This document shows, piece after piece, positions 46,801-56,500 of a DNA stretch of 64,000 bases. The position numbers were made by a program, and so were the translations under genes. This DNA is from Mytilus edulis (Eukaryota; Mollusca; Bivalvia; Mytilida; Mytilidae): the NCBI RefSeq assembly GCF_963676685.1, contig NC_092347.1, forward strand, positions 64,304,596-64,368,595, written 5' to 3'. Under the pieces are notes generated by a model. The model searched no databases and was not told the origin of the DNA. It saw only the letters and a list, made by a program, of their open reading frames with translations. Position 1 is the stretch's first letter. Each line of letters begins with the position of its first letter.

Positions 46801-47086
46801 ATAAACAGTTATTGCACACCTCATGAGGTGAGAGAGAGCAACAACAATTGCAATGCATTCAGTTTTACATCAACTTTTCAGAAATCTTCAAACTCAAAAA
46901 TACAATTAAATGAAAATACACCAAGTATATAAAAAATGCATCAGACATTGAATAATATTTGTTTCTATAAGTTATAAATGTTTTTATTTTCAGATAACAA
47001 GCATAACTGAACTGTCATTCCAGAACTGCAAGGACCAGGAATATATTTTGTTTTATAGAACTCTTCCAAGACCATACATTTCCTAG
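31103..47086 (+). CDS. CARF-like / MULE transposase / SWIM / USP fusion protein (partial 5' end)
   Basis: Exons: 31103-31233, 31885-32057, 32185-32292, 33498-33647, 34595-34840, 35233-35332, 35802-36206, 36774-36943, 37637-38487, 38767-38892, 39478-39561, 41459-41695, 42034-42156, 42647-42700, 42987-43070, 43285-43410, 43644-43727, 43972-44027, 44483-44556, 44939-45006, 45561-45641, 46012-46096, 46602-46724, 46994-47086. About 1280 codons. All have AG/GT borders, and phases agree except at 36943/37637 (an expected exon is missing) and 43727/43972 (one-base conflict). Order: CARF/ALS2CR8-like region, DDE core, SWIM finger, linker, USP domain, stop at 47084. The first exon is not found. An AATAAA lies at 47431. 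Expected activity is ubiquitin-bond hydrolysis by a DNA- or chromatin-bound protein; this is inferred from the domains only. No close named homologue is recalled. It could also be two adjacent genes. Confidence 0.75.
31488..31640 (+). repeat. Mussel GATGTGGTATGA repeat (short copy, intron 1)
   Basis: GAAGATGTGGTATGATTGCC then ATGACACAGCTCTCC, GTACGGCATTCAACAATGAAC. It is the 5' portion of the abundant dispersed repeat seen at six or more other places in the window. Plus orientation. Confidence 0.75.
32296..33352. repeat. 21-bp satellite array in intron 3 (~50 units), plus-strand GTAATCCAGTCATTCAT
   Basis: The unit is GTAATCCAGTCATTCATATA plus one base. Early units (32300-32520) are longer and degenerate and include TTCATTTCAGCTTATCCAG variants. 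The array fills the intron from its donor onward: the splice donor GTAATCC (32293) is itself a repeat-unit start. Because 21 is divisible by three, long stop-free frames appear (VIQSFIY repeated; MNDWITY on the other strand). These are by-products, not evidence of a gene. The same repeat in inverse orientation forms a larger array at 47.76-50.11 kb. Confidence 0.9.
34236..34392 (-). mobile_element. tRNA-derived SINE in intron 4
   Basis: Minus strand: CCAGGTGGTCGTGTGGTCTA, GCGGGACGGC, an A-box-like TGGTCTAGCGG and a B-box-like GGGTACGAATTC, followed by a non-tRNA body (GGCGAGGGAAGAACAAAAA, then a TAACATTGTTGGGTTAATG end). Promoter boxes are slightly mutated. It is a SINE head and not a functional tRNA gene, since the acceptor stem and 3' half do not pair. 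Confidence 0.7.
35802..36943 (+). CDS. MULE-type DDE transposase core (first two acidic residues and C-x-x-H only)
   Basis: Exon 35802-36206 contains LMDATYRTTQYAVPLYF, with the first Asp at 35978, and FMCDYATEEINAIESVFP, with the second Asp at 36161, 61 residues later, as in MULE transposases. Exon 36774-36943 continues VYLCDFHREQAWDRWL, with the C-x-x-H pair seen between the second and third catalytic residues. The family then has about 80 residues including an NNG-E-x-N segment with the third acidic residue. No exon for it is seen in 36944-37636, and the next exon enters in a phase that this exon cannot supply. The nuclease is therefore predicted inactive, if the sequence is right. Confidence 0.75.
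36482..36665 (+). repeat. Mussel GATGTGG repeat in intron 7
   Basis: GGAAGATGTGGTGTGGGTGC, AATGAGACAACTCTCTATCC, AAAGTAAACCATTATAGGTC, GCTATAAAGGGCCC and ACTAGTGTAAAA occur in the order of the family. It lies just 5' of the exon carrying the C-x-x-H residues. Confidence 0.8.
37637..38487 (+). CDS. SWIM zinc finger exon with basic tail
   Basis: The exon opens YRKMNIQASDQARKY and DIPEFLTNRPPHVVKHC, the segment that follows the transposase core in this family. It then has the SWIM finger CDCLDWKKSHLPCKH (Cys at 37896 and 37902, Cys at 37932, His at 37938; CxCx(n)CxH). The second half is a Lys-rich tail (KKTKAKKKGVGRVGRKA) that looks like a nuclear-localisation or nucleic-acid-binding segment. 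It is the longest exon in the gene, with acceptor TAACAG and donor GTAAAT. An ATG at 37647 could start a shorter SWIM-USP protein. This is possible but unproven. Confidence 0.8.
39566..39668 (+). repeat. Mussel GATGTGG repeat, truncated, right after an exon
   Basis: AAGAAGATGTGGTATGAGTG, ATGAGACAACTCTCCATCC and AAAAGTAAACCATTATAAGTC, beginning only a few bases after the donor at 39561. Confidence 0.75.
43285..47086 (+). CDS. C-terminal USP (peptidase C19) deubiquitinase domain
   Basis: Cys box: GGLLNSKGANICFANALLQC, catalytic Cys at 43332. Then CFTCNFKEFIEEG, the QQDA-equivalent NQDCGVRNIFYGIQ (43976 on), CDTCG, a finger with EYNCLVCKSKNGSAKK, and PKNIVIHLKRF. The His box is SNGHYYSFVKFGQHWFKIDD (46602-46724), and the tail ends EYILFYR. 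All key positions expected of a USP cysteine protease can be seen, including the GHY His and the following Asp. It is compact, near 290 residues, across nine exons. The Leu-Asn-x4-N-x-C variant of the Cys box is slightly longer than the usual spacing. One exon junction (43727/43972) does not keep frame with consensus sites. Confidence 0.8.
45312..45465 (-). repeat. Mussel AATGGGGAATGTGTCAAAGAG repeat, inverted copy
   Basis: Read on the minus strand: AACAATGGAAATGGGGAATG, GTGTCAAAGAGACAACAACC, then AAGGTCACCAATAGGTCTTC and AGGCTTTCTTCAGCTGGCC. It is inverted relative to the copy at 46.12 kb, and the two bracket two USP exons. Confidence 0.75.
46118..46275 (+). repeat. Mussel AATGGGGAATGTGTCAAAGAG repeat, plus copy
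   Basis: GAATGGAAATGGGGAATGTG, CAAAGAGACAACAACCGATC, CAGCAGAAGGTCACCAACAG and GGCGTCCTTCAGCTGGCCCC. Partner of the inverted copy at 45.3 kb; a truncated third copy is at 29.55 kb. Confidence 0.8.
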
Positions 47087-47756
47087 CAATTCTGACTGTG
47101 TAAAAAAATATAGGTGGAAAGAAGCATTACTTTTGTTTGTCCTTTCACATGTTTTCAGATACATTGATTTTTTTTTGGTATTTAAAAATTAGTTTTAAGG
47201 CAGATATACAATTTTTGAAATGCAATGACAAATACTTGTCCAGATATTTTATCCTCATGTTGGCTTTTTTTAAAAGACATCCTTATTAATGCAATTTAAA
47301 AAATGAACTGTCAATGATGAAAATACATGTAGAAATAATTATAAGTAATTTTAAACTGCATGTGATGTTTTATTCATTCAATCGATAACACTTTTACAAT
47401 TTGTTTGATATAAACACTGATTTAAAAATTAATAAAAGTTTCAACATTTTACCTAGTAAAATTTTCTTTTAACAAATAAAAATTTGAAATAATAAGTGTA
47501 AATAAAGGTCTTCATAAATGTATTTTTTGCAACAACAATAACAATAACTGAACAACCACAAAAAAGATGAAAATTCTTTATGCATGCAGTAATTTAAAAA
47601 AAATCAGAAATAAACTTTTTATAATTAAATCAGTGCTTATATTGAACAGATTGAAAATATATGATTTATTTTGAATAAAAACTGTATCAAACAAATACAG
47701 TTTATGTTAGTTTATACATGTATTTCAATCAACAAACAAGATATTTTTTTGGTCAG
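47087..47756. other. 3' flank of the fusion gene
   Basis: AT-rich with AATAAA at 47431 and further A-rich signals near 47505. A likely 3' UTR and polyadenylation region of the preceding gene. No other feature seen. Confidence 0.45.
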
Positions 47757-50110
47757 GCAGATTAATCACTGGATTACATGTTTTAATGACTAGATCACAT
47801 TTATGAATGACTGGATAACATATATGAATGACTGGATAAGCTGAAATGAATGACTGGATTAAATGTATGAATGACTGGATTACATTATGAATGACTGGAT
47901 TAAATGTATGAATGACTGGATTGGATAACATATATGAATGACTGGATTACATATATGAATGACTGAATTACTTATATGAATGACTGGATTACATATATGA
48001 ATGACTGGATTACATATAGGAATGACTGGATAACATGTATGAATGACTGGATTACATATATGAATGACTGGATAACTTATATGAATGACTGGATTACATA
48101 TAGGAATGACTGGATAACATGTATGAATGACTGGATTACATATATGAATGACTGGATAACATGTATGAATGACTGGATTACATATATGAATGACTGGATA
48201 ACTTATATGAATGACTGGATTACATATAGGAATGACTGGATTACATATATGAATGACTGGATAAGCTGAAATGAATGACTGGATTAAATGTATGAATGAC
48301 TGGATTACATTATGAATGACTGGATTAAATGTATGAATGACTGGATTGGATAACATATATGAATGACTGGATTACATATATGAATGACTGAATTACTTAT
48401 ATGAATGACTGGATTACATATATGAATGACTGGATTACATATAGGAATGACTGGATAACATGTATGAATGACTGGATTACATATATGAATGACTGGATAA
48501 CTTATATGAATGACTGGATTACATATAGGAATGACTGGATAACATGTATGAATGACTGGATTACATATATGAATGACTGGATAACATGTATGAATGACTG
48601 GATTACATATATGAATGACTGGATAACTTATATGAATGACTGGATTACATATAGGAATGACTGGATAACATGTATGAATGACTGGATTACATATATGAAT
48701 GACTGGATAACTTATATGAATGACTAGATCACATATATGAATGACTGGATTACATATATGAATGACTGGATAACATGTATGAATGACTGGATTACATTTA
48801 CAAATGACTGGATTACATATATGAATGACTGGATTACATATAGGAATGACTGGATAACATGTATGAATGACTGGATTACATGTATGAATGACTGGATAAC
48901 TGATATGAATGACTGGATAACTTATATGAATGACTGGATTACATGTATGAATGACTGGATTACATATATGGATGACTGGATTACATTTATGAATGACTGG
49001 ATAACATGTATGAATGACTGGATTACATATATAGATGACTTGATTGATTCTATGAATGACTGGATTACATGTTTGAATGACTAGATCACATATATGAATG
49101 ACTGGATTACATATATGAATGACTGGATTACATGTATGAATGACTGCATTACATATATGAATGACTAGATAAGCTGAAATGAATGACTGGATTAAATGTA
49201 TGAATGACTGGATTACATGTATGAATGACTGCATTACAAATATGAATGACTAGATAGGGAGAAATGAATGACTGGATTACATATATGAATGACTGGATTA
49301 CATATATGAATGACTGGATAACATATATGAATGACTGGATTACATATATGAATGACTGGATAACATATATGAATGACTGGATTACATATATGAATGACCG
49401 GATAACATGTATGAATGACTGGATAACATATATGAATGACTGGATAACATGTATGAATGACTGGATAACATATATGAATGACTGGATTACATATATGAAT
49501 GACTGGATTACATATATGAATGACTGGAAAACATGTATGAATGACTGGATAACATATATGAATGACTGGATTTACATATATGAATGACTGGATTACATAT
49601 ATGAATGACTGGATAACATATATGAATGACTGGATTACATGTATGAATGACTGGATTACATATATGAATGACTGGATAACATATATGAATGACTGGATAA
49701 CATATATGAATGACTGGATAACATATATGAATGACTGGATTATATAAATGCATATATGAATGACTAGATTACATATATGAATGACTGGATTATATATATG
49801 AATGACTGGGTTACATATATGAATGACTGGATTACATATATGAATGACTGGATTACATGTATGAAAGACTGGATAACATATATGAATGACTGGATTACAT
49901 GTGTAAACGACTGGATTTATTCTATGAATGACAGGATTACATGTTTGAATGACTAGATCACATTTATGAATGACTGGATTACATTTATGAATGACTGGAT
50001 TACATATATGAATGACTGGATTACATATATGAATGACAAGATAACATGTGTGAATGACTAGATTACATGTTTGAAGGACTATTTTACATATAAATGAATG
50101 CAAGATATTT
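47757..50110. repeat. 21-bp satellite array 3' of the gene (~112 units), inverted relative to intron 3
   Basis: The unit is ATGAATGACTGGATTACATA plus one base, the reverse complement of the intron-3 unit. It includes the same minor variant (AGCTGAAATGAATGACTGGAT) found in intron 3, which ties both arrays to one source. A block starting at the AGCTGAA variant recurs 425 bp apart (47838 and 48263), a higher-order repeat. Several frames on both strands are stop-free for up to 300 codons (NPVIHIC, MNDWITY). These follow from the 21-bp period and lack any start, splice or promoter context. Confidence 0.9.
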
Positions 50111-50317
50111 ATGAATGAGAGTTTCAAGTGTATACATTGCTAGATAATAGTAGTGTTTGGATGGATTTAAATTTGCCTATTTAAATTGTTTTTTGAAGTT
50201 GACATTTGTTATTCCATTATTTCATGTATGAATATAAACTATAGACACACTATGGGTGGGTCTGTCAGTATATTTGAATGACTTGTACAAGTATGAAATA
50301 ATTATATTAGGGACTGA

Positions 50318-50578
50318 ATACATACCTGCCAACTTTTTAAAATGCCCATGGGGGTTTGCGTGCAAGATGGCTGTCATAGTCCTAAAAAACCTTCAAGGGG
50401 TCCATTAAATACATTTTAATGTTGTTTTTTGGATTCCTCATACTTTTATAAGCCTTAAGTCATTGTAAAATTAGTTGTTTTGTTTAAATTGTGGACAAAA
50501 TTGCTCTTTCAAAATTTCAATTTGGGAGCCTCCATGGTGGAAATCCCCCACAAATAGTGACAGTTGGCAGGTATGTGA
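50318..50578. mobile_element. MITE with CATACCTGCCAACT ends, copy 2 (inverted)
   Basis: It starts CATACCTGCCAACTTTTTAA and ends TGACAGTTGGCAGGTATG, with interior GCGTGCAAGATGGCTGTCAT and CTCCATGGTGGAAATCCCCC. It is the inverse of the copy at 28.82 kb along its full length. Its inverted ends are better preserved here than at 28.82 kb. Confidence 0.8.
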
Positions 50579-51815
50579 ATACTAATAAATTCCTGATTAT
50601 GTTATCCATATTTATATAATTGTTTTATGCGTTTCTTGATATATTGAAAATGACTGCAAAAGCATGAGTTAACAGAAACTGGTGTAAAGATCAAAATATA
50701 TTAACGTCTTACAATAATTTGAAACCTGTAAATAAAGCCAAGATGCTCTATATATGAGTACTTGAACTGTATAATGAATTCTTATGTTCCGGCCAAAAAT
50801 CAGAAACCCTGGCATAGAGTGAGAGACTTTCAGGGTTTTTAAGCTTGCAAAGGTAAAAATCTGGGATTTAAAATCAAAAAGAATAATTATCAAGTGACAA
50901 TAGTTTTAAAGTTGACTAAACCTAAAACAAAATACAATTTCAATTTTCTAATTACATACTTTATTTGACCTTTTAAACTTTTTTGTTTGAGGGTCAATGT
51001 TAGGGTTTTAGTAGAACAAATGCTGGTTTGTGGTTCACAATTTAAATCCAGTTATATATAGAATGACTTTATTTACATACATGAGTGACAGTGTTACATG
51101 TGTTAGGCACCATATTTTGTGACTGAGCTTGACTGAATAAATAGGGAAGTTTGGAATGGCAGCAGAAAAGTGTGTCTTATTTTCACTTCTTTAATATCTC
51201 TTAACACACGATGAGCTAAGCAGTGTTTCATGTACAGCAGGATCTGATCTGATTATCCTTCCAGAGCATATAAGATCAGGCTTCATTTTGGAGGGATTCA
51301 AATTTCTCAGTCTTTAGTTGTTTTGTGTACTGTTTTTCCTGCTGTTTGTCCTTTTGTTATCTGTTGGTGCTTTGTGGTCATACTTTCTGTCTCATGTTGA
51401 TTTTTGTGGTCATTTTTCTTATGCATGCTATATATTACAGAGCTTTTTTTTACACAGATGAATTTAGTTGATTTCAATAATCAATTTTAATAAAATGTTC
51501 TAATGTAAGTTTTATGACTTCAAGTGATAACATTCATACCTTGTTTTCCAGTGTCTCATAGTCGGTTTAAATTAACGAAATATTTGCAAGTGGACATTTA
51601 TAGAAGTTATCTGTTAAAACTACTTTGTGATCATTAAAACAGAAACCTGCTGTTTGGATGACTTACTTATATTATATGAATGACCGGATAACAGTGAATT
51701 AGTGTTAGTGACTGAATAGATGATATATGATAAATATCAGTCTACCCAAATTTATCAGTCAAAGGTAGATGCAATTACTTCGTATTACATATTTCTAACT
51801 AATGGAACTGTATAA
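50579..51815. other. Unassigned sequence
   Basis: No gene recognised. Isolated GAATGAC words (51060, 51650-51690) suggest eroded members of the neighbouring satellite. Confidence 0.4.
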
Positions 51816-51965
51816 AAAAAGAGATGTGGTATGATTCAAAATGAGGCAACAGTGTGCCAGAGTTCAAATATTAAAGTAACTGTACAGCGTTTGACAATGA
51901 AACACACATACTGGTAAACAAAAAGTAGGATAATACAAAAAAAAAACATGTGAAAGAAACCAAAG
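51816..51965 (+). repeat. Mussel GATGTGG repeat, diverged copy
   Basis: AAAAGAGATGTGGTATGATT, AAATGAGGCAACAGTGTGCC and GTACAGCGTTTGACAATGAA show the family layout with more substitutions than the intronic copies. Confidence 0.65.
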
Positions 51966-52152
51966 GAGTAAATTATGAACTAGATTTCTTTACACTTAAT
52001 CCATTGTATGTTGGATGTGTACGGATTGATTGTTCAGTCGTAGAGGCATAATTTTTTATTAGTTGTTAGTGGCTTTGAACTAGCTGTCGGATAACTGCGA
52101 GTATTCTCAGATCTGTTCATTGTGTCTATATATAAAGTCTGAATGATTGTAT

Positions 52153-52210
52153 AATAAAAACTATAACACGAATTTCCATACGTATGGGAATTCGTGTTAT
52201 AGTTTTTATT
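52153..52210. repeat. 58-bp near-perfect palindrome
   Basis: AATAAAAACTATAACACGAA and its inverted partner TTCGTGTTATAGTTTTTATT flank CCATACGTATGG. A single mismatched pair interrupts the 58 bp, and there is no loop. It lies about 150 bp 5' of a LINE remnant. It could be a palindromic element end or a cruciform-prone site. Confidence 0.9.
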
Positions 52211-52354
52211 CTATATGTATATATATATATTTATTCCAGTGGCAAATATTTCATGCATATAAGTTTTGGTCGCAAACAACTACAAGAATAATCAAAACAT
52301 CCATCATAAAATATTTTCACACATTTTTGCAAGATATCTTTTACACAAATCCAC

Positions 52355-53125
52355 AGTAAAAAGAAAAATCCGAGATTCAGTCATGCTGGAATACAGTACA
52401 CAATAAAAGGAATGAATGTAAACAATGAAAAATTACTTGGTATCATAATCGATGATTGTCTTTCATGGAATCAACAAATAAAAAAAGTATGTACCGTGAT
52501 TAGTACTAGACTAGGTTTACGAAATCAATTGAAGCATTATATTCCACAAAAAGGTTTATGTTTATTTAATAATAAATACGCATTTCCTCTTTTTGATTAT
52601 TGTTGTACAGTATGTGATCTAAATATGGAAAAAAATGTTCAAATTACAAAAAAAGGGAAGCCACGATAATTTTTAATTCCAATTATTATTTGGATGCCTG
52701 AGTTGTCTCGTTGGCACTCATACAATATCTTCCTATATCTATTAAGAAATCATATGACACACCACCAAAACATTATTCAAACAACGAGAAATGGTTAACT
52801 TTTCAAACAACTCGAATCACATATCACAAAAGAGTATTTATGCATAAGTGCGTAATTAGTATTGCACTTTATTCCTATGCCAAGTATTTAATATTAACCA
52901 AAATGTAAATGGACTTAATGGAAACTATTCTTTGCGTTCATCAAACAATCATTGTCTTTGCAAGATGTCTAGGATCCTTAAAAAGGTGTGCATCCCCCCT
53001 TTTTTTCATTTATGTTTCTTGTCACATGTGTATACAATGTACTATGGTTGCATTTTTAACTCGTCAGGGTTTCATGTTTTTTGCAATAATTTTATTTTTT
53101 TATTTTTTATACAACAAAAGATCAG
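52355..53125 (+). pseudogene. LINE reverse transcriptase C-terminal remnant, interrupted
   Basis: The frame from about 52355 reads RFSHAGIQYTIKG, NNEKLLGIIIDDCLSWNQQI, STRLGLRNQLKHYIPQKG and FPLFDYCC, the typical end of non-LTR retrotransposon reverse transcriptases (KLLGVxID, DYCC). The frame is lost near 52668. After an inverted mussel repeat (52690-52741), related sequence resumes (FQTTRITYHKRVFMHKC, SSGFHVFCNNF). The palm motif and endonuclease are absent. A dead fragment. Confidence 0.7.
52690..52741 (-). repeat. Mussel GATGTGG repeat fragment inserted in the LINE remnant
   Basis: Minus strand: AGATATAGGAAGATATTGTA, TGAGTGCCAACGAGACAACTC. It separates the two reverse-transcriptase pieces, so it arrived after the LINE copy. 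Confidence 0.65.
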
Positions 53126-53399
53126 TGTTTTCAATGTAAAAAAAACAACCAGTTGACGATAATTACGATCGTTCATCTTAAATATATTCCATGTTTTTCC
53201 CATATTTATTTTTAGACAAGTTATTTAAAGATAAGATGACGATTACAATTTTGTTGTGTTCTATATAAAACCTAAATTACATACGGAACGGAAACAATTA
53301 TATTGACCCGGAATGATTGAAGGGATTACTTCTAGACAGCTCCCTTCACAACGTGCTTTTGTTTACATCGATAACCCAAAGAGTTCCCAACAGGCTTTC

Positions 53400-53450
53400 C
53401 GATTGGACAATTGTTAATCACTGATATTACAGTCAATTTCATTGGTTGTT
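53400..53450 (+). promoter_or_regulatory. Candidate DNAAF4 promoter elements (two inverted CCAAT boxes)
   Basis: CGATTGG (53401) and CATTGG (53440) are inverted CCAAT boxes 39 bp apart, 130-180 bp before the start codon. Ciliary genes are usually driven by RFX X-boxes. A full X-box was looked for here by eye and not found. Weak evidence. Confidence 0.25.
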
Positions 53451-53577
53451 GAAACTGTCATGGACGATACCTGTTAGCAGACTTCGTGTTTATTCTTGTA
53501 GAATTACTTTTACAGTCAGCACTGCGTCAGCTTTTAATATTCACACGAAACTGTTTTATCAAAAGACAAAAGCCATT

Positions 53578-56500
53578 ATGCCGTTATTAATCAGAGATTA
53601 CACGTGGGAAGAAACAGAGAAAATGATGTTTATCACCGTTCCCTTGAAAGGTGTCCGAGCCAACAAAGTTGATTTGTTGTCTTCAGAGGAATTTATCAAG
53701 GTTTGATTTGATTAGAGTAACATAATTACATGTAGCTAAACAATTATAATTTATGTAGTACTGTATGCAGGTGCGATCAAACCAGTAAAGGGATGTGAGT
53801 CCGGGTTGATTTTGTGATTGAACACAGCATACCTTTTGCTTTTTAATTCAACTACATAATTCCATGTTTGCATTATGCCTTTGTCACACATTCACAGATT
53901 TGACGCTGGATTAGAAGCAGATACGATTTGGCATCATTTGTGGCAATCTGTATTAGTCCGAAGATTTCTGTATTGTATCTATAGTCATACTTAGTCATTC
54001 ATATTTGTACTTGTATCTCTTTGAGACAAATTCTTGAATGTGTTCAAAATTTGACCATGATCGAATCAAACAAGTTTACAACTGTAGTAAAGCTGACTCA
54101 ATGAGTTAAGAATGTTCAAATCAGATTGAGTCGTTATCAAAACCGTATAACCTGTTTCTATTGGTAGGCCTGAATTATTTCTATGGTTACTTCCAGAGAG
54201 CTACAATGTACGTAGAGATAGGGTTACACCACATATTTTCTGGAAAAATATGATTTGTAACAAGCTTGTCACGGAACAGTATGATTTAATGAAGTTGCAA
54301 TATGGATAGCTAGGGATCAACCAGGGTTCTGACAGTCTGTTACTGTTTTCTACGTAACAATACGACAAGATATGGTATTTTAGAGAACACCATAAACTGA
54401 CATAAGGATTATGTATAAATACTCCTTATTTATAGGGTCCAACACATTCTGTGTCTTGATATTGAGGTATACATAACATCCAACATTGATTGGCTGGAAT
54501 AGTATATTGATCATGTTAATATGGAACAAAATGCAATGGCATTGGGTGGAGCTACATTGTACGTACTTGATGACAGACATAGAGGTGACTGGAGGCAGAG
54601 TAGATAGTAGACTCGAGACTGACTACCTATCCATGTCCAGTATGAGCCCTTCATGACTGAATTATGTGCGAAAAAGTCCATTATCCAGTTACTGGTACAT
54701 TCAAGAACTTTCTAAGAATAGTCTTAAATATGTTTTATGAGTTGCTACCAGTCGTTAGTCTGAGGATTATGAACTTAAAAACTACACATAGTACAGCAGA
54801 CAGATGAATAATTTATTTAACAAAACTTAAATTTTTGTCAAAACAAAACAAAAATTTATGATTCACTGCCAAATAGAAATGATAAATCACAAGCTTAATT
54901 ACTGAAATGAATTAAGGGCGTATAGAAAATTTGGCTCTTCATATTATTTTGTTTCAGACTGTTCTCATTCATATTAACCATTAGTTTAACGGTAGCAAAC
55001 CGCTGTTTATCCGCATGTCACTATGTACTAAACAGAGTAATTTCCGTATTATACCATGTCGTCAAATGAACATGATGAACGTTGTCTGTCATTGTCCTTG
55101 GTAGAAATTTCAAAACATATACTATTATTGAAACCATTTTGCATCCGTATCGGACTACAGAAACTGCATTTCTGGGATCATCAATGAGATTTAATGCATT
55201 GTGGATCCTGCAAGGTGATCTGTGAATGTGTGACCTATGCATTATATCCAACTGAAATGTTATAAATTGGTGTATCACATATTTTTAGAAACAGTAAATT
55301 ATATCTTCTTCTGAAACTGTACATGTAGCAAAATGTCAATGGACACAGGATCTCTAAAATAATTAGATTGTAACTACCATTTTGCTTTTAAATGTTAAAG
55401 ATTAAGATTCATTTGTACTAGTAAAATTTGAACATATTCTGAAGGATAATATAGAAATAAGAAGATGTGGTATGATTGTCAATGAGTGATGTCTCTCCAT
55501 CTAATATGGCAGCTAATTAATTGTGTTTTGAGGCCGTAGTTTAACAATTGTCACCTAAGTAAACAATCAACAAAAAAGCATGAATATAAAGCACATGTTT
55601 AAAAAGTTCATTTCAATGACAGGTCCATGTATATTAGGACCACAGGATTTTTACGAGGTACAAATGTAGGTCACACTGTGTTCACTGCATACGAAGAACT
55701 CCTCAGGGAAGCAAACAATTGAAAAATTTCTTAATTTGGAAAATTTTTAGAATTTTCATGAGAATAAAAGTATATGTTCATGTTTTGTAATAAGAACTAG
55801 TTACATGTATTTAGTTATAAAAAACATATGCATCTTTTTTTTTAATTTGAAGTTTCAGATGACATTAAGAAATGAAATGAATTTGATAATTTTAGGTTAG
55901 TTTCCCACCCTATTTATTTGAGTGTTTATTGCATGCACCAGTGGATGACCAAACCAGTACAGCTCAAATAGGAAATGGGGCTGTTGTGTTTAAACTGAAG
56001 AAACAAGAACCAGGAATGTGGTATCAGCTCTCTAAAGATGAAATTGGTAAATATGATACTAGTTGTACATGTGTGCAGTATGAATGAAATGCCTGCTTAG
56101 TGTCCTTGAAAGTTGGAACCAAAGTCTTAAGATTTGTACAAATCTTTATTGGAACAATTCTTATGTCTGTAAATTGTAAACTTATCGTTTATGAATTAAA
56201 TCTGCTAAATAAAAACTATATAATTTTTTTCTTGTTATGTTTGATGCCTAATATAATTATTTCGTATTTTACGTTTAGTGTCTTTAAATTCATAAGAATA
56301 CTTGTACCAATGGGCAGCAGATTGAGTTTCAGTAAGCATATTGAAATTTTGTTTATCAATGTTTACAATTATTTAGCATATTTCCATTACATGTATGTAC
56401 GTTTTTCACTTTGACAGAAATATTTCTTTGTTTTCTAGCAATGTGCAGTTTACTATATCCAAAATTGTATACTAAATAAAAATACTTATAAAAGTATTAA

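Noticed and set aside
48305-50127. Minus-strand frames of about 300 codons (NPVIHIC repeats)
   Set aside because: Same 21-bp satellite effect. There is no composition or substitution pattern favouring one frame.
56100-56414. 104-codon open frame in DNAAF4 intron 2
   Set aside because: Begins just after an exon, is hydrophobic by AT-rich composition, has no domain, and contradicts the well-supported exon chain.
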